Assembly (NCBI RefSeq): GCF_014905415.1
Contig: NZ_BNEO01000007.1
Location: 32,168-96,167, forward strand
Reading direction: 5' to 3'
Length of the DNA stretch: 64,000 nt
DNA from: Virgibacillus salexigens
Lineage (GTDB): Bacteria > Bacillota > Bacilli > Bacillales > Amphibacillaceae
Of the stretch, positions 1-12,148 are shown piece after piece. Made by a program: the position numbers and the translations under genes. Under the pieces are notes generated by a model that was given only the letters and a program-made list of their open reading frames with translations, was not told where the DNA came from and ran no database searches. How positions within the stretch are numbered: the stretch's first letter is position 1; every line of letters begins with the position of its first letter.

Positions 1-326
1 TCAACCGTGGACAAGTGTTGGCTAAACCAGGTTCAATCACTCCACACACGAAATTTAAATCTGAAGTTTACGTACTATCTAAAGAAGAAGGTGGACGTCA
101 TACTCCGTTCTTCCAAAACTATCGTCCACAATTCTATTTCCGTACTACTGACGTAACTGGTGTTATCACTCTACCAGAAGGTACTGAAATGGTTATGCCT
201 GGAGATAACATTGAAATGACTGTAGAGCTTATTTCCCCAATCGCTATTGAAGATGGTACTCGCTTCTCTATTCGTGAAGGCGGACGTACAGTTGGATCTG
301 GCGTTGTAACTGAAATTAACGAGTAA
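1..326 (+). CDS. tuf: Elongation factor Tu, C-terminal part (partial)
   Basis: This is the last ~108 codons of EF-Tu; the reading frame is open at the window edge (first full codon at base 3). EF-Tu carries aminoacyl-tRNA to the ribosomal A site as a GTPase. Only domain 3 is visible, with hallmark stretches [11 protein letters not shown] and [15 protein letters not shown]; the GTPase domain lies upstream of the window. It is followed by a terminator and then the S10 operon, the normal str-to-S10 arrangement in Bacillus. Confidence 0.98.
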   Translation, partial: NRGQVLAKPGSITPHTKFKSEVYVLSKEEGGRHTPFFQNYRPQFYFRTTDVTGVITLPEGTEMVMPGDNIEMTVELISPIAIEDGTRFSIREGGRTVGSGVVTEINE

Positions 327-332
327 TTAAAT

Positions 333-370
333 AAAAAAACCGTAGATGTAACATTCATCTGCGGTTTTTT
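333..370 (+). terminator. Rho-independent terminator after tuf
   Basis: An AAAACCGTAGATG arm pairs, with one G-U, to CATCTGCGGTTTT and runs into T6. It starts 7 bases after the tuf stop and separates tuf from the S10 operon. Confidence 0.9.
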
Positions 371-593
371 ATTATGTTGATTTCGTATTATTTTTTTGAA
401 CTTCTCAACAAGGTCTAAACCTATTTATAGCATGCTTTTTAGTGCAAGAAACCTTAACTCAGAAATGAAACTTGCAGATTGCTAAAAATTTCTGCTTACT
501 ACTAATAGAAAATTTCTTTCATCCCTTGCAATCACTAGCTATAACAAGTATAATACATAAATGTGCAATTACCTATAAATTATCGATAAAGGG
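371..593. other. Gene-free interval before the S10 promoter
   Basis: About 220 AT-rich bases lie between the tuf terminator and the S10 promoter. I see no plausible coding frame with a ribosome binding site and no obvious repeat. Confidence 0.6.
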
Positions 594-1064
<471 letters not shown>

Positions 1065-1093
1065 TTCTTTTTTATAAATAGGAGGTGTAACGG

Positions 1094-1723
1094 ATGACGA
1101 AAGGAATCTTAGGTCGTAAAATCGGCATGACTCAGCTTTTCTCTGAAACTGGTGAATTAATTCCCGTAACAGTAATTCAAGCTGAGCCAAATGTTGTTTT
1201 GCAAAAAAGAACAATGGAAAATGACGGTTATGAAGCACTACAACTCGGTTTTGCTGATGTAAAGGAATCACGTACTAATAAGGCGGAAAAAGGTCATGCT
1301 GAAAAAGCAAACACAACCCCTAAGCGCTACGTTCGTGAAATCCGTAACGCAAATCTTGACGAACATGAAGTAGGTCAAGAAATCAGCGTGAATGTTTTTG
1401 AAGCAGGAGAAAAAATCGATGTTACTGGTACAACGAAAGGGAAAGGATTCCAAGGTTCAATTAAGCGTCACAACCAACAACGTGGCCCAATGTCCCATGG
1501 TTCCCATTTTCACAGAAGTCCTGGTGCACTTGGTTCTATTGACCCAATGCGCGTATTTAAAGGAAGACCTCTTCCGGGACGTATGGGTGGAGATCAAGTA
1601 ACGATTCAAAACCTTGAGGTTGTAAAAGTAGACGAAGAAAGTAATCTTCTATTAGTGAAAGGGAATGTCCCTGGAGCGAAAAAATCATTTGTGAAAATAA
1701 CAAGTACTATTAAGGCTAACTAA
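1094..1723 (+). CDS. rplC: 50S ribosomal protein L3
   Basis: 209 residues, starting [16 protein letters not shown] behind AGGAGGTG. L3 binds 23S rRNA early in assembly, and its long loop reaches toward the peptidyl transferase centre. That loop is recognisable here around residues 125-160 ([19 protein letters not shown]). The length is normal for Bacillus, and the gene is 26 nt ahead of rplD. Confidence 0.98.
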   Translation: MTKGILGRKIGMTQLFSETGELIPVTVIQAEPNVVLQKRTMENDGYEALQLGFADVKESRTNKAEKGHAEKANTTPKRYVREIRNANLDEHEVGQEISVNVFEAGEKIDVTGTTKGKGFQGSIKRHNQQRGPMSHGSHFHRSPGALGSIDPMRVFKGRPLPGRMGGDQVTIQNLEVVKVDEESNLLLVKGNVPGAKKSFVKITSTIKAN

Positions 1724-1749
1724 TCATACACACGAAGGGAGGATATGTC

Positions 1750-2373
1750 ATGCCTAAAGTAGCACTATTGAAACAAGACGGTACACAAGCTGGCGATTTA
1801 GAATTGAACGATGCTGTATTCGGTATTGAGCCAAATACGCATGTTTTACATGAAGCAGTAGTTATGCAAGGTGCATCTACACGCCAAGGGACGCATGCGG
1901 TTAAAAACCGTTCTGAAGTTCGTGGCGGTGGTCGCAAACCATGGCGCCAAAAAGGAACTGGTCGTGCACGTCAAGGATCTATCCGCTCACCGCAATGGGT
2001 AGGTGGTGGAACTGTATTCGGACCAACTCCACGCAGCTATAGCTATAAATTACCGAAGAAAGTACGTCGTTTAGCAATGAAATCTGCATTGTCTTCAAAA
2101 GTAAAAGAAGATAATCTTGTTGTTTTGGAAGGTATTGCAATGGATGCTCCAAAAACAAAAGAAGTAGTAAAAATGTTAGAAGCTTTGAGCATTGATACGA
2201 AAGCTTTGATTGTAGTTGCTGAGAAAGACGAAACAGTCATCCGTTCAGCAAATAATCTTCAATCAGTAACTGTATTAACTGTTGAAGAATTAAATGTTCT
2301 AGACTTGCTTGGACATGACAAGCTGATCCTAACGAAGGATGCAGCTGAAAAAGCAGGGGAGGTGCTTGCATAA
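1750..2373 (+). CDS. rplD: 50S ribosomal protein L4
   Basis: 207 residues. The tunnel-lining loop is clear near residues 55-85 ([20 protein letters not shown]), the segment where macrolide-resistance changes fall in this family. The stop overlaps the start of rplW by one base (TAATG), indicating translational coupling. In gamma-proteobacteria L4 regulates its operon; nothing in this sequence shows that it does so here. Confidence 0.98.
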   Translation: MPKVALLKQDGTQAGDLELNDAVFGIEPNTHVLHEAVVMQGASTRQGTHAVKNRSEVRGGGRKPWRQKGTGRARQGSIRSPQWVGGGTVFGPTPRSYSYKLPKKVRRLAMKSALSSKVKEDNLVVLEGIAMDAPKTKEVVKMLEALSIDTKALIVVAEKDETVIRSANNLQSVTVLTVEELNVLDLLGHDKLILTKDAAEKAGEVLA

Positions 2374-2660
2374 TGAAAGATCCACGTGATATTATAAAGC
2401 GCCCTGTCATTACGGAGCATTCAGCTGATTTAATGGCAGAAAAAAAATACACGTTTGAGGTAGCTCCAAAAGCAAACAAAACAGAAATTAAGAATGCTGT
2501 AGAATTAGTTTTCGGAGTGAAGGTTGTAAAAGTTAACACATTAAACCTAAAAGGTAAGTTTAAGCGTATGGGTCGTTACGGTGGATATCGCCCAGATCGT
2601 AAAAAAGCTATTGTCGAGCTTTCGGAAGATAGTAAAGAACTAGACTTCTTTGAAGCATAA
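2373..2660 (+). CDS. rplW: 50S ribosomal protein L23
   Basis: 95 residues, starting [18 protein letters not shown]23 stands at the polypeptide tunnel exit, where trigger factor and SRP dock. The conserved segment around residues 55-75 ([17 protein letters not shown]) is intact. The start overlaps the rplD stop by one base, with GGGGAGGTG inside rplD as the ribosome binding site. Confidence 0.98.
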   Translation: MKDPRDIIKRPVITEHSADLMAEKKYTFEVAPKANKTEIKNAVELVFGVKVVKVNTLNLKGKFKRMGRYGGYRPDRKKAIVELSEDSKELDFFEA

Positions 2661-2691
2661 AAAAAGAAATTCGTAAAAGGAGGGAAAAAAG

Positions 2692-3522
2692 ATGGCGATT
2701 AAAAAGTTTAAACCAACGTCCAATGGTAGACGTAATATGTCCGTATCTGACTTTGCTGAAATCACTACAGATACGCCTGAAAAATCCCTTTTAAGCCCTG
2801 TTTACAAACGCGGCGGTCGTAATAATCAAGGGAAATTAACTGTTCGTCATCAAGGTGGCGGCCACAAGCGTCAATACCGTATCATTGACTTCAAACGTGA
2901 TAAAGATGGTATACCAGGACGCGTTGCTACTGTTGAATATGATCCAAACCGTTCAGCTAACATTGCGTTAATTAACTATGCTGATGGTGAAAAACGTTAT
3001 ATCCTTGCTCCTAAAGGAGTAAAAGTAGGTCAGGAAATAGAGTCTGGCGAAAATGCTGATATCAAACTTGGTAATGCTTTGCCACTGGCTAACATTCCTG
3101 TCGGTACAATTATTCACAATGTCGAGTTGAAACCAGGTCGTGGTGGACAACTAGCACGTTCAGCTGGAGCGGATGCTCAAATTCTTGGACGTGAAGACAA
3201 ATATACGTTGGTTCGTCTAGCATCAGGAGAAGTTCGTTTAATTCTATCTACTTGTCGCGCAACTGTAGGTCAAGTTGGTAATATTGAGCATGAACTTGTA
3301 CGTGTTGGTAAAGCAGGTCGTTCTCGTTGGTTAGGCAAACGCCCAACTGTACGCGGATCTGTAATGAACCCTAATGATCACCCGCACGGTGGTGGTGAAG
3401 GACGTGCTCCTATCGGTCGTAAGTCACCAATGTCACCTTGGGGTAAACCAACACTTGGATATAAAACGCGTCAACGTAATAAGCCAAGTGATAAATATAT
3501 CGTTCGTAAGCGTAAAAAATAG
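2692..3522 (+). CDS. rplB: 50S ribosomal protein L2
   Basis: 276 residues, normal length. L2 is needed for subunit association and peptidyl transferase activity. The conserved loop near residues 225-240 reads [17 protein letters not shown] and contains the essential histidine of the family. The C-terminus ends in the usual basic tail (YIVRKRKK). AAAGGAGGG lies 9 nt before the ATG. Confidence 0.98.
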   Translation: MAIKKFKPTSNGRRNMSVSDFAEITTDTPEKSLLSPVYKRGGRNNQGKLTVRHQGGGHKRQYRIIDFKRDKDGIPGRVATVEYDPNRSANIALINYADGEKRYILAPKGVKVGQEIESGENADIKLGNALPLANIPVGTIIHNVELKPGRGGQLARSAGADAQILGREDKYTLVRLASGEVRLILSTCRATVGQVGNIEHELVRVGKAGRSRWLGKRPTVRGSVMNPNDHPHGGGEGRAPIGRKSPMSPWGKPTLGYKTRQRNKPSDKYIVRKRKK

Positions 3523-3577
3523 TTAAATCTAGTGGCGGGACATCACCCGTCTCTCAATTGCGAAAGGAGGTTTATCC

Positions 3578-3856
3578 ATGGGTCGTAGTTTGAAAAAAGG
3601 ACCTTTTGCAGATGACCATCTGATGTCAAAGATTGAAACGTTAAATGAAAGTGACAAAAAACAAGTAATTAAGACTTGGTCACGCCGTTCTACTATATTC
3701 CCTACTTTTGTTGGCCACACCATTGCTGTGTATGACGGACGCAAACATGTACCGGTTTACATCACAGAAGATATGGTTGGACATAAATTAGGAGAATTCG
3801 CGCCAACACGCACTTACAGAGGGCACGGTGGCGACGATAAGAAAACAAAACGCTAA
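3578..3856 (+). CDS. rpsS: 30S ribosomal protein S19
   Basis: 92 residues, starting [17 protein letters not shown]19 forms a complex with S13 in the 30S head and contacts the A-site tRNA region. The conserved stretch [19 protein letters not shown] is present. It lies 55 nt after rplB, the largest gap in this part of the operon, and the AAAGGAGG ribosome binding site is strong. Confidence 0.98.
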   Translation: MGRSLKKGPFADDHLMSKIETLNESDKKQVIKTWSRRSTIFPTFVGHTIAVYDGRKHVPVYITEDMVGHKLGEFAPTRTYRGHGGDDKKTKR

Positions 3857-3874
3857 TGAGAGGAGGCACACAAC

Positions 3875-4216
3875 ATGCAAGCTAAAGCCGTTGCTAAATC
3901 GGTTCGTATTGCTCCTCGTAAAGTACGTTTAGTCGTTGATCTTATTCGAGGAAAAAATGTTGGTGAAGCAATTGCGATATTACGCCATACACAACGCGGT
4001 GCTTCTCCAGTCGTAGAAAAAGTATTAAATTCTGCTGTAGCTAATGCAGAACATAATTATGAGATGGATACAGACAATCTAGTGATTTCAGAAGCATATG
4101 TCAATGAAGGTGCTACTTTGAAACGTTTCCGTCCACGTGCACAAGGACGTGCAAGTAGAATCAACAAACGCACTAGCCACATTACAGTTGTGGTAACAGA
4201 AAAGAAGGAGGGATAG
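3875..4216 (+). CDS. rplV: 50S ribosomal protein L22
   Basis: 113 residues. L22 lines the nascent-peptide tunnel through an extended beta-hairpin, visible here near residues 80-100 ([19 protein letters not shown]). The N-terminal [18 protein letters not shown] is the family signature. Only 3 nt separate its stop from the GTG of rpsC. Confidence 0.98.
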   Translation: MQAKAVAKSVRIAPRKVRLVVDLIRGKNVGEAIAILRHTQRGASPVVEKVLNSAVANAEHNYEMDTDNLVISEAYVNEGATLKRFRPRAQGRASRINKRTSHITVVVTEKKEG

Positions 4217-4219
4217 TCA

Positions 4220-4861
4220 GTGGGTCAAAAAGTAAATCCAACGGGTCTTCGTGTCGGTATTATTAAAGACTGGGAGTCTAAATGGTACGCAGGCAAAGAT
4301 TATGCAGACTTACTACATGAAGATATTAAAATAAGAGAATATCTTGAAAACCGTCTATCAATTGCTGCTGTTTCTTCTATCGACATTGAGCGTGCAGCAA
4401 ACCGTGTAAACATTACAATTCATACTGGGAAACCAGGAATGGTAATCGGTAAAGGCGGTTCAGAAGTAGAAGCGCTACGTAAATCATTGAACAGCTTAAC
4501 TGGCAAGCGAGTTCATATCAATATCGTAGAAATTAAAAAAGTAGACTTAGATGCGACGTTAGTTGCTGAAAATATTGCTCGTCAATTAGAGAATCGTATT
4601 TCTTTCCGTCGTGCTCAGAAACAATCTATTCAACGTGCAATGCGCGCTGGGGCTAAAGGGATTAAAACACAAGTATCTGGTCGTCTTGGTGGAGCAGATA
4701 TCGCTCGTGCGGAACATTATAGCGAAGGAACAGTACCACTACACACACTTCGTGCTGACATCGATTATGGCACAGCAGAAGCAGACACAACCTATGGTAA
4801 ATTAGGTGTTAAAGTGTGGATCTATCGTGGAGAAGTCCTTCCAACTAAATCAGAAAAATAA
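4220..4861 (+). CDS. rpsC: 30S ribosomal protein S3
   Basis: 213 residues, with a GTG start behind AAGGAGGG that overlaps the end of rplV. S3 forms part of the mRNA entry tunnel with S4 and S5. A KH RNA-binding domain lies around residues 40-110, with its GxxG loop at [10 protein letters not shown]. The C-terminal S3 domain ([18 protein letters not shown]) is complete. Confidence 0.98.
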   Translation: MGQKVNPTGLRVGIIKDWESKWYAGKDYADLLHEDIKIREYLENRLSIAAVSSIDIERAANRVNITIHTGKPGMVIGKGGSEVEALRKSLNSLTGKRVHINIVEIKKVDLDATLVAENIARQLENRISFRRAQKQSIQRAMRAGAKGIKTQVSGRLGGADIARAEHYSEGTVPLHTLRADIDYGTAEADTTYGKLGVKVWIYRGEVLPTKSEK

Positions 4862-4879
4862 GGAAGGGGGCAATGCATT

Positions 4880-5314
4880 ATGTTAATGCCTAAACGTGTG
4901 AAATATCGTAAACAACATCGTGGTAAAATGAGAGGCCAAGCTAAAGGTGGCACTACTGTGGCTTTTGGTGAATATGGTTTACAAGCAACAGAAGCTACTT
5001 GGATCACTAGTCGTCAAATCGAAGCTGCTCGTATTGCAATGACACGTTACATGAAACGTGGCGGTAAAGTTTGGATCAAAATCTTTCCTGATAAACCATA
5101 CACTGCAAAACCCCTAGAAGTTCGTATGGGTTCCGGTAAAGGTGCTCCTGAAGGATGGGTAGCAGTAGTGAAACCAGGAAAAATTATGTTTGAAATCGCA
5201 GGTGTATCAGAAGAGGTTGCTCGCGAAGCGTTGCGTCTTGCTTCTCATAAACTTCCGATTAAAACTAAGTTTGTAAAACGTGAAGAAATTGGTGGTGAAA
5301 GCAATGAAGGCTAA
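4880..5314 (+). CDS. rplP: 50S ribosomal protein L16
   Basis: 144 residues, starting [20 protein letters not shown]16 organises the A-site region of the 50S subunit and helps tRNA accommodation. The segment [19 protein letters not shown] is the conserved core. The ATG at 4880 matches the family start; a second ATG two codons later would also be served by the GGAAGGGGG upstream. It overlaps rpmC by 11 nt. Confidence 0.97.
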   Translation: MLMPKRVKYRKQHRGKMRGQAKGGTTVAFGEYGLQATEATWITSRQIEAARIAMTRYMKRGGKVWIKIFPDKPYTAKPLEVRMGSGKGAPEGWVAVVKPGKIMFEIAGVSEEVAREALRLASHKLPIKTKFVKREEIGGESNEG

Positions 5315-5504
5315 TGAAATTAGAGAACTAACCACTGCCGAAATTGAACAAAAAGTTAAATCGTTAAAAGAAGAGTTATTTAATTTGCGTTTCCAACTTG
5401 CGACTGGTCAATTGGAAAATACGGCACGTATTCGTGAAGTAAGAAAAACAATTGCTCGCCTTAAAACTGTTGTACGCCAACGTGAACTTAGCGTAAATAA
5501 CTAG
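5304..5504 (+). CDS. rpmC: 50S ribosomal protein L29
   Basis: 66 residues, [19 protein letters not shown], a small two-helix protein at the tunnel exit next to L23. The open frame extends upstream to 5280, but the ATG at 5304 gives the family N-terminus and has GGTGG just upstream inside rplP. It overlaps the rplP stop by 11 nt, so translation is probably coupled. Confidence 0.96.
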   Translation: MKANEIRELTTAEIEQKVKSLKEELFNLRFQLATGQLENTARIREVRKTIARLKTVVRQRELSVNN

Positions 5505-5530
5505 AAATCTGAGAGGAGGTTACCCTCAAA

Positions 5531-5794
5531 ATGACTGAACGTAATAATCGTAAACTTTACACAGGCCGTGTTGTTTCTGACAAGTCGGATAAAACAATCA
5601 CTGTTTTAGTTGAAACTTATAAGTTTCATAAATTGTACGGTAAACGTGTTAAGTATTCTAAAAAATTCAAAGCACATGATGAGAATAACCAAGCAAAAAC
5701 TGGTGATATCGTAAGTATCATGGAAACTCGTCCGCTATCAGCTACTAAACGTTTTCGTCTCGTTGAAATCGTTGAAGAAGCGGTAATTATATAA
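5531..5794 (+). CDS. rpsQ: 30S ribosomal protein S17
   Basis: 87 residues. S17 is an early 16S rRNA-binding protein with an OB fold. The family signature [17 protein letters not shown] is at residues 13-29. AGGAGGTTACC lies ahead of the ATG. Confidence 0.98.
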   Translation: MTERNNRKLYTGRVVSDKSDKTITVLVETYKFHKLYGKRVKYSKKFKAHDENNQAKTGDIVSIMETRPLSATKRFRLVEIVEEAVII

Positions 5795-5797
5795 TAA

Positions 5798-6205
<408 letters not shown>

Positions 6206-6241
6206 GCTTAAAAATTAGCCTTGTTAGGAGGTGCGTTAAGC

Positions 6242-6553
6242 ATGCATGTAAAAAAAGGTGATAAAGTAAAAGTTATTTCCGGTAAAGACCGTGGAAAAGA
6301 AGGCACTATCTTAGAAGCATTTCCCAAGAAGGATCGTGTGCTCGTAGAAGGAATCAACATGATTAAAAAACATGCGAAACCTTCACAAGAGAATCCGCAA
6401 GGCGGTATTCTGAATCAAGAAGCAGCTATCCATGTTTCTAATGTAATGCTAATAGACCCTAAATCCGGAGAACCAACTCGTGTTGGCCATGAAGAACGTG
6501 ATGGAAAGAAAGTCCGCATCGCTAAAAAATCCGGTGAAGCGTTAGATAAATAG
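6242..6553 (+). CDS. rplX: 50S ribosomal protein L24
   Basis: 103 residues beginning [21 protein letters not shown], a KOW motif. L24 is one of the assembly initiators of the 50S subunit. The frame is open back to 6221, but the ATG at 6242 follows TAGGAGGTG by a proper distance and gives the family N-terminus. Confidence 0.97.
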   Translation: MHVKKGDKVKVISGKDRGKEGTILEAFPKKDRVLVEGINMIKKHAKPSQENPQGGILNQEAAIHVSNVMLIDPKSGEPTRVGHEERDGKKVRIAKKSGEALDK

Positions 6554-6578
6554 TTTCAGGCGAAAGGAGGGCCACATG

Positions 6579-7118
6579 ATGAATCAATTGAAAACAAAGT
6601 ACCAAGATGAAGTATTACCATCTTTAATGAATAAATTTAATTATGAATCTGTTATGCAAGTACCAGCAATCGAAAAAATTGTTATTAACATGGGTGTTGG
6701 TGATGCAGTACAGAACTCGAAAGCTTTGGATAACGCTGTCGAAGAGCTTGCGTTAATTTCTGGTCAAAAACCAATGATAACTCGTGCTAAGAAATCTATC
6801 GCTGGATTCCGTCTACGTGAAGGTATGCCAATCGGCGCTAAAGTAACCCTTCGCGGAGAGCGTATGTACGAATTTCTTCAAAAGCTAATTGCAGTATCAC
6901 TTCCACGTGTACGTGACTTCCGTGGTATCTCTAAAAAGGCTTTTGATGGTCGTGGAAATTACACATTAGGTGTTAAAGAACAACTAATTTTCCCAGAAAT
7001 TAATTATGATAAAGTAAACAAGGTTCGTGGTATGGATATTGTTATCGTAACAAGCTCTAATACTGACGAAGAAGCTCGTGAACTTCTGGCTCAACTAGGC
7101 ATGCCTTTCCAAAAATAA
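6579..7118 (+). CDS. rplE: 50S ribosomal protein L5
   Basis: 179 residues. L5 binds 5S rRNA and bridges to S13 in the small subunit head. The RNA-binding segment [20 protein letters not shown] is clear. Two ATGs stand in tandem (6576 and 6579); the second is 8 nt from AAAGGAGG and gives the usual 179-residue length, so it is preferred. Confidence 0.96.
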   Translation: MNQLKTKYQDEVLPSLMNKFNYESVMQVPAIEKIVINMGVGDAVQNSKALDNAVEELALISGQKPMITRAKKSIAGFRLREGMPIGAKVTLRGERMYEFLQKLIAVSLPRVRDFRGISKKAFDGRGNYTLGVKEQLIFPEINYDKVNKVRGMDIVIVTSSNTDEEARELLAQLGMPFQK

Positions 7119-7148
7119 GCCAAAGAGCTAATACAAGGAGGGAAAATT

Positions 7149-7334
7149 GTGGCTAAAAAATCCATGATTGCAAAACAAAAACGTCCACAAAAATATCAAG
7201 TACGTGAGTATACACGTTGTGAGCGTTGTGGTCGTCCACATTCTGTAATCCGTAAATTTAAACTTTGCCGTATTTGTTTCCGCGAACTTGCCTATAAAGG
7301 TCAAATTCCTGGTGTCAAAAAAGCAAGCTGGTAA
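7149..7334 (+). CDS. rpsN: 30S ribosomal protein S14, zinc (type Z) form
   Basis: 61 residues with a GTG start behind CAAGGAGGG. Four cysteines (C24, C27, C40, C43) form the zinc ribbon of the short, zinc-dependent S14. Many Bacilli keep a zinc-free paralogue elsewhere under Zur control; none is in this window. Confidence 0.97.
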   Translation: MAKKSMIAKQKRPQKYQVREYTRCERCGRPHSVIRKFKLCRICFRELAYKGQIPGVKKASW

Positions 7335-7363
7335 ACCCCGATTCGGGAAGGAGGTAATGATTA

Positions 7364-7762
7364 ATGGTTATGACAGATCCAATCGCAGATATGCTAACTC
7401 GTATTCGTAATGCTAACATGGTAAAACATGAAAAGTTAGAGCTTCCTGCTTCTAAAATGAAAAAAGAGGTCGCAGACATCCTGAAACGTGAAGGTTTTGT
7501 TTCTGACTATGAGCTTGTTGAAGACAGCAAGCAAGGTATTCTGCGTATTTTCCTTAAATACGGTGTAAACGAAGAGCGAGTAATTACAGGTATCAAACGT
7601 ATTAGTAAACCAGGACTACGTGTCTATGCAAAAGCTAATGAAGTACCTCGCGTACTTAACGGTTTAGGTATTGCTATCGTTTCAACTTCTAGAGGTGTGC
7701 TTTCTGACAAAGAAGCTCGTTCTCAAGCAGTTGGTGGCGAAGTAATTGCATATGTCTGGTAA
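7364..7762 (+). CDS. rpsH: 30S ribosomal protein S8
   Basis: 132 residues, [19 protein letters not shown]8 is a primary binder of the 16S central domain. The C-terminal [13 protein letters not shown] loop and GGEVIAYVW end are canonical. The start gives the same N-terminus as Bacillus S8, and GAAGGAGG is upstream. Confidence 0.98.
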   Translation: MVMTDPIADMLTRIRNANMVKHEKLELPASKMKKEVADILKREGFVSDYELVEDSKQGILRIFLKYGVNEERVITGIKRISKPGLRVYAKANEVPRVLNGLGIAIVSTSRGVLSDKEARSQAVGGEVIAYVW

Positions 7763-7793
7763 TTGAACATTTATTGATGAGGAGGTGCATGGG

Positions 7794-8330
7794 ATGTCTC
7801 GTATAGGACTTAAACCGATTGAAATTCCCCAAGGTGTAGAAGTAAAATTCGATGGAACGGTAGTAACAGTTAAAGGACCTAAAGGTGAATTAACTAGAGA
7901 TCTACATCCAGATATTAAAGTTAATATGGAAGATAACGTGATTACGTTAGAACGTCCAAGTGATCACAAAGATCACCGCGCTCTACACGGAACGACTCGT
8001 AGCCTTATCAACAACATGGTTGAAGGTGTAAGTAAAGGGTTTGAAAAATCTCTTGAAATTATCGGGGTTGGTTACCGTGCTCTAAAACAAGGCAATAAAG
8101 TTGTGATTAACGCGGGTTACTCACACCCTGTTGAACTAGATCCAATCGACGGAATTGAAATTGAAGTACCGAAGAATACACAAATCGTTGTAAAAGGTAT
8201 TGATAAAGAATTAGTTGGCGCTGTTGCTTCTAACATTAGAGCAATTCGTCCTCCTGAACCGTATAAAGGTAAAGGGATTCGCTATGAAGGTGAATATGTA
8301 CGTCGTAAAGAAGGTAAAACTGCTAAGTAA
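7794..8330 (+). CDS. rplF: 50S ribosomal protein L6
   Basis: 178 residues, [18 protein letters not shown]6 lies near the factor-binding site and sarcin-ricin loop. The C-terminal signature [16 protein letters not shown] is complete. The frame is open to 7785, but the ATG at 7794 is the one placed correctly after GAGGAGGTG. Confidence 0.97.
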   Translation: MSRIGLKPIEIPQGVEVKFDGTVVTVKGPKGELTRDLHPDIKVNMEDNVITLERPSDHKDHRALHGTTRSLINNMVEGVSKGFEKSLEIIGVGYRALKQGNKVVINAGYSHPVELDPIDGIEIEVPKNTQIVVKGIDKELVGAVASNIRAIRPPEPYKGKGIRYEGEYVRRKEGKTAK

Positions 8331-8362
8331 GAATAGTTAGGGAGCAGAAAGGAGTGACCTAA

Positions 8363-8725
8363 ATGATTACAAAACCTGACAAAAATGTTGTACGTAAAAG
8401 AAGGCACGCACGTGTACGTAAAAGTCTTTTCGGCACACAAGAGCGTCCGCGTCTAAACGTATATCGTTCAAATAAACACATCTATGTACAATTGATTGAT
8501 GATATAGAAGGAGTTACTGTTGCAAGTGCTTCTACGAAAGATAATGAACTGAATGCAGGCTCTACAAGCAATGTAGAAGCGGCAAAGCAGGTCGGAGAAA
8601 TGATTGCTAAACGTGCTCAGGATAAAGGTTACAAATCGGTTGTTTTCGATCGCGGAGGCTACCTTTATCATGGACGTGTGAAAGCTTTGGCAGATGCTGC
8701 AAGAGAAGCAGGTCTTGAATTTTAA
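8363..8725 (+). CDS. rplR: 50S ribosomal protein L18
   Basis: 120 residues. L18 binds 5S rRNA together with L5. The basic N-terminus ([16 protein letters not shown]) and the conserved C-terminal [20 protein letters not shown] are present. Confidence 0.98.
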   Translation: MITKPDKNVVRKRRHARVRKSLFGTQERPRLNVYRSNKHIYVQLIDDIEGVTVASASTKDNELNAGSTSNVEAAKQVGEMIAKRAQDKGYKSVVFDRGGYLYHGRVKALADAAREAGLEF

Positions 8726-8745
8726 TCGATAAAGGAGGGACATAC

Positions 8746-9249
8746 ATGAGTAAAAACATTGATCCGAACAAATTAGATCTTGAAGAACGTGTTGTTACGG
8801 TCAACCGTGTTGCAAAAGTTGTAAAAGGTGGACGTCGTTTCCGTTTTGCAGCTCTAGTAGTTGTCGGTGATAAAAATGGTCATGTAGGTTTTGGTACAGG
8901 GAAAGCTCAAGAAGTACCAGAAGCAATTAAAAAAGCAGTTGATGATGCAAAGAAAAATTTAATTTCAGTACCAATTGTTGGAACTACTATTCCGCATGAA
9001 ATTCATGGTCAATATGGTTCAGGTAATGTATTATTAAAACCAGCAACAGAAGGTACTGGAGTTATCTCTGGTGGACCAGTTCGTGCAATCTTAGAACTTG
9101 CTGGTGTAGGTGATATTCTAACGAAATCACTCGGTTCAAATACACCGATTAATATGATCCGTGCAACATTAAATGGACTATCAAACTTGAAGCGTGCAGA
9201 AGATGTAGCAAAACTACGTGGAAAGTCTGTAGAAGAACTGTTAGGATAA
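8746..9249 (+). CDS. rpsE: 30S ribosomal protein S5
   Basis: 167 residues. S5 takes part in decoding fidelity and the mRNA entry site. The double-stranded-RNA-binding-like N-domain ([20 protein letters not shown]) is followed by the C-domain [20 protein letters not shown]. Spectinomycin-resistance changes map to the VKGGRR loop in this family; the loop here looks wild-type. Confidence 0.98.
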   Translation: MSKNIDPNKLDLEERVVTVNRVAKVVKGGRRFRFAALVVVGDKNGHVGFGTGKAQEVPEAIKKAVDDAKKNLISVPIVGTTIPHEIHGQYGSGNVLLKPATEGTGVISGGPVRAILELAGVGDILTKSLGSNTPINMIRATLNGLSNLKRAEDVAKLRGKSVEELLG

Positions 9250-9262
9250 GGAGGGAACTGTT

Positions 9263-9445
9263 ATGTCTAAAAAACTAGAAATCACCCTCACGCGCAGTGT
9301 TATTGGTGGAACAGAAGCACAAAAGAAAACTGTTCAAGCATTAGGATTAAAAAAAATTCGTCAATCAGTTGTTCATGAAGATACTCCAGCGCTTCGCGGC
9401 ATGGTAGATAAAGTATCTCATTTACTAACGGTTAAAGAAGTTTAA
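9263..9445 (+). CDS. rpmD: 50S ribosomal protein L30
   Basis: 60 residues, [20 protein letters not shown], the normal bacterial length. It is tightly packed 13 nt after rpsE, with AAGGAGGG overlapping the rpsE stop. Confidence 0.97.
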   Translation: MSKKLEITLTRSVIGGTEAQKKTVQALGLKKIRQSVVHEDTPALRGMVDKVSHLLTVKEV

Positions 9446-9477
9446 TTTTAAAATCAGCGTAAAGAGGAGGTGCTCGA

Positions 9478-9918
9478 ATGAAACTTCATGAATTGAAGGC
9501 TGCAGAAGGTGCACGTAAAAACCGTAATCGTGTAGGTCGCGGTATGTCATCAGGTAACGGTAAAACTTCAGGACGTGGACATAAAGGACAAAAAGCACGT
9601 TCAGGCGGTGGAACTCGCCCAGGTTTTGAAGGTGGTCAAATGCCACTATTCCAACGTTTACCAAAACGAGGATTTACAAACATCCATCGTAAAGAGTTTG
9701 CTATTGTAAACTTAGATACGTTAAATCGTTTTGAAGACGGCACAGAAATTACACCTGAGCTATTACTGGAAGAAGGTGTCGTAAGCAAACTAAAAGCCGG
9801 TATTAAAGTACTAGGCAATGGTGCTATCGAAAAGAAACTAACAGTAAAAGCTCATAAGTTCTCGGCTTCAGCTAAAGAAGCAATCGAGGCAGCGGGCGGT
9901 CAAACAGAGGTGATCTAA
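9478..9918 (+). CDS. rplO: 50S ribosomal protein L15
   Basis: 146 residues. L15 is a late-assembly 50S protein whose glycine- and arginine-rich N-terminus threads 23S rRNA ([20 protein letters not shown]). The C-terminal globular domain ends [14 protein letters not shown]. The stop overlaps the secY ATG by one base (TAATG). Confidence 0.98.
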   Translation: MKLHELKAAEGARKNRNRVGRGMSSGNGKTSGRGHKGQKARSGGGTRPGFEGGQMPLFQRLPKRGFTNIHRKEFAIVNLDTLNRFEDGTEITPELLLEEGVVSKLKAGIKVLGNGAIEKKLTVKAHKFSASAKEAIEAAGGQTEVI

Positions 9919-11213
9919 TGTTCCGTACAATCTCCAATTTTATGCGCGTAGGTGACATTAGACGGAAAATAATCTTCACATTACTTATGTTAATTGTCTT
10001 CCGTCTAGGCACATTTATTCCTGTGCCGTTTACAGATAAGCAAGCACTTGATCAATTGATGAGCTCACAAAATGTGTTTGGTTTTCTAAATACATTTGGT
10101 GGGGGAGCACTACAAAACTTTTCAGTTCTTGCCATGGGGATTATGCCTTACATTACAGCGTCTATTATTATGCAACTCTTGCAAATGGATGTTGTACCTA
10201 AATTTGCAGAATGGAAAAAGCAAGGTGATGCGGGTCGGAAGAAATTGGCACAGGTTACGCGTTACGGCACGATCGTACTTGCATTTATCCAAGCAATTGC
10301 GATGTCAATTGGCTTCAATGCAATGGCAGGTGGTATGTTAATCTCAGACCCTGGCGTAATGAAGTTCCTTGTTATTGCAATTGTCTTAACAAGTGGAACA
10401 GCATTTCTGATGTGGCTCGGCGAACAAATCACTGCAAATGGAGTAGGTAATGGTATTTCCATTATCATTTTTGCAGGTATCGTTGCAGCTGTGCCAAATG
10501 GAGTGAAACAATTATACAGCCAGTATTTTGTAAATCCTGGTGATGATTTGTTTATTAATATTGTTATTGTTGCACTAATTGCTTTGGTAGTTGTAGCAGT
10601 GACGGTTGGTGTTATCTTTATTCAACAGGCATTGCGCAAAATACCAATTCAATACGCCAAAAAACTTGTTAATCGCTCTCCGGTTGGCGGACATTCTACA
10701 CATTTACCATTAAAAGTAAATGCTGCTGGAGTAATCCCAGTCATCTTTGCGATTGCATTTATAATGGCACCAAGTACGGTTGCCGGTTTCTTTGAAGGTA
10801 ATGAAATAGCGGCTACGATTCAGCGTATATTCGATTATACACAGCCAATTGGTATGGTTATCTATGTGGCATTAATAATTGCTTTCACTTATTTCTATAC
10901 CTTTGTTCAAGTTAATCCAGAACAAATGGCCGAGAATTTACAAAAACAAGGTGGTTACATCCCGGGGATTCGCCCAGGTAAGAACACAGAAACGTATTTA
11001 ACAAGAGTTCTTTACCGTTTAACGTTTGTAGGTGCATTGTTTTTAGCGGCTGTATCTGTACTACCTATTGCCCTTGGTGGAATGGCGAATCTACCTGCTT
11101 CTGTACAAATTGGCGGAACGAGTTTGTTAATCGTTGTAGGTGTAGCCCTGCAAACGATGAAACAATTGGAAAGTCAGTTAGTAAAGCGTCACTACAAAGG
11201 GTTTATAAAGTAA
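9918..11213 (+). CDS. secY: Protein translocase subunit SecY
   Basis: 431 residues, the channel subunit of the Sec translocon in the cytoplasmic membrane. Ten hydrophobic segments are visible, from IIFTLLMLIVFRLGTFIPVPF near the N-terminus to ASVQIGGTSLLIVVGVALQT near the C-terminus. The plug-region GGGALQNFSVLAMGIMPYI and the cytosolic loop NPEQMAENLQKQGGYIPGIR are conserved. It is coupled to rplO by a one-base overlap and followed by adk. Confidence 0.98.
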   Translation: MFRTISNFMRVGDIRRKIIFTLLMLIVFRLGTFIPVPFTDKQALDQLMSSQNVFGFLNTFGGGALQNFSVLAMGIMPYITASIIMQLLQMDVVPKFAEWKKQGDAGRKKLAQVTRYGTIVLAFIQAIAMSIGFNAMAGGMLISDPGVMKFLVIAIVLTSGTAFLMWLGEQITANGVGNGISIIIFAGIVAAVPNGVKQLYSQYFVNPGDDLFINIVIVALIALVVVAVTVGVIFIQQALRKIPIQYAKKLVNRSPVGGHSTHLPLKVNAAGVIPVIFAIAFIMAPSTVAGFFEGNEIAATIQRIFDYTQPIGMVIYVALIIAFTYFYTFVQVNPEQMAENLQKQGGYIPGIRPGKNTETYLTRVLYRLTFVGALFLAAVSVLPIALGGMANLPASVQIGGTSLLIVVGVALQTMKQLESQLVKRHYKGFIK

Positions 11214-11891
<678 letters not shown>

Positions 11892-12148
11892 GCATCTAAG
11901 CTGTTTTTAGCACACAAGGGATGCATTTCTATTTGCTAAAAGTTATAATTAGTTGTGAGTAACATACGCTTAAGACGTGTATTACTTTATAATATAAGTG
12001 ACACAGGATAAAAAGTAGTAAACCTTTTTCCTATAAATAGTTGTTCTAATAGAGGTTAAAGTAGTGTGTCTAACGCTTGCTTCACCCTCTTGGGACATCA
12101 TCTAAAAGGTAGCCATATAAACTATAGCCTAAGTGAAGGTGATCGTTG
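11892..12148. other. Gap where map would be expected
   Basis: In Bacillus subtilis the methionine aminopeptidase gene lies between adk and the KOW-protein gene. Here there are 257 bases with no reading frame resembling it. TTTATAATATAAG near 11986 could hold a -10 element, but no matching -35 is convincing. Confidence 0.6.
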
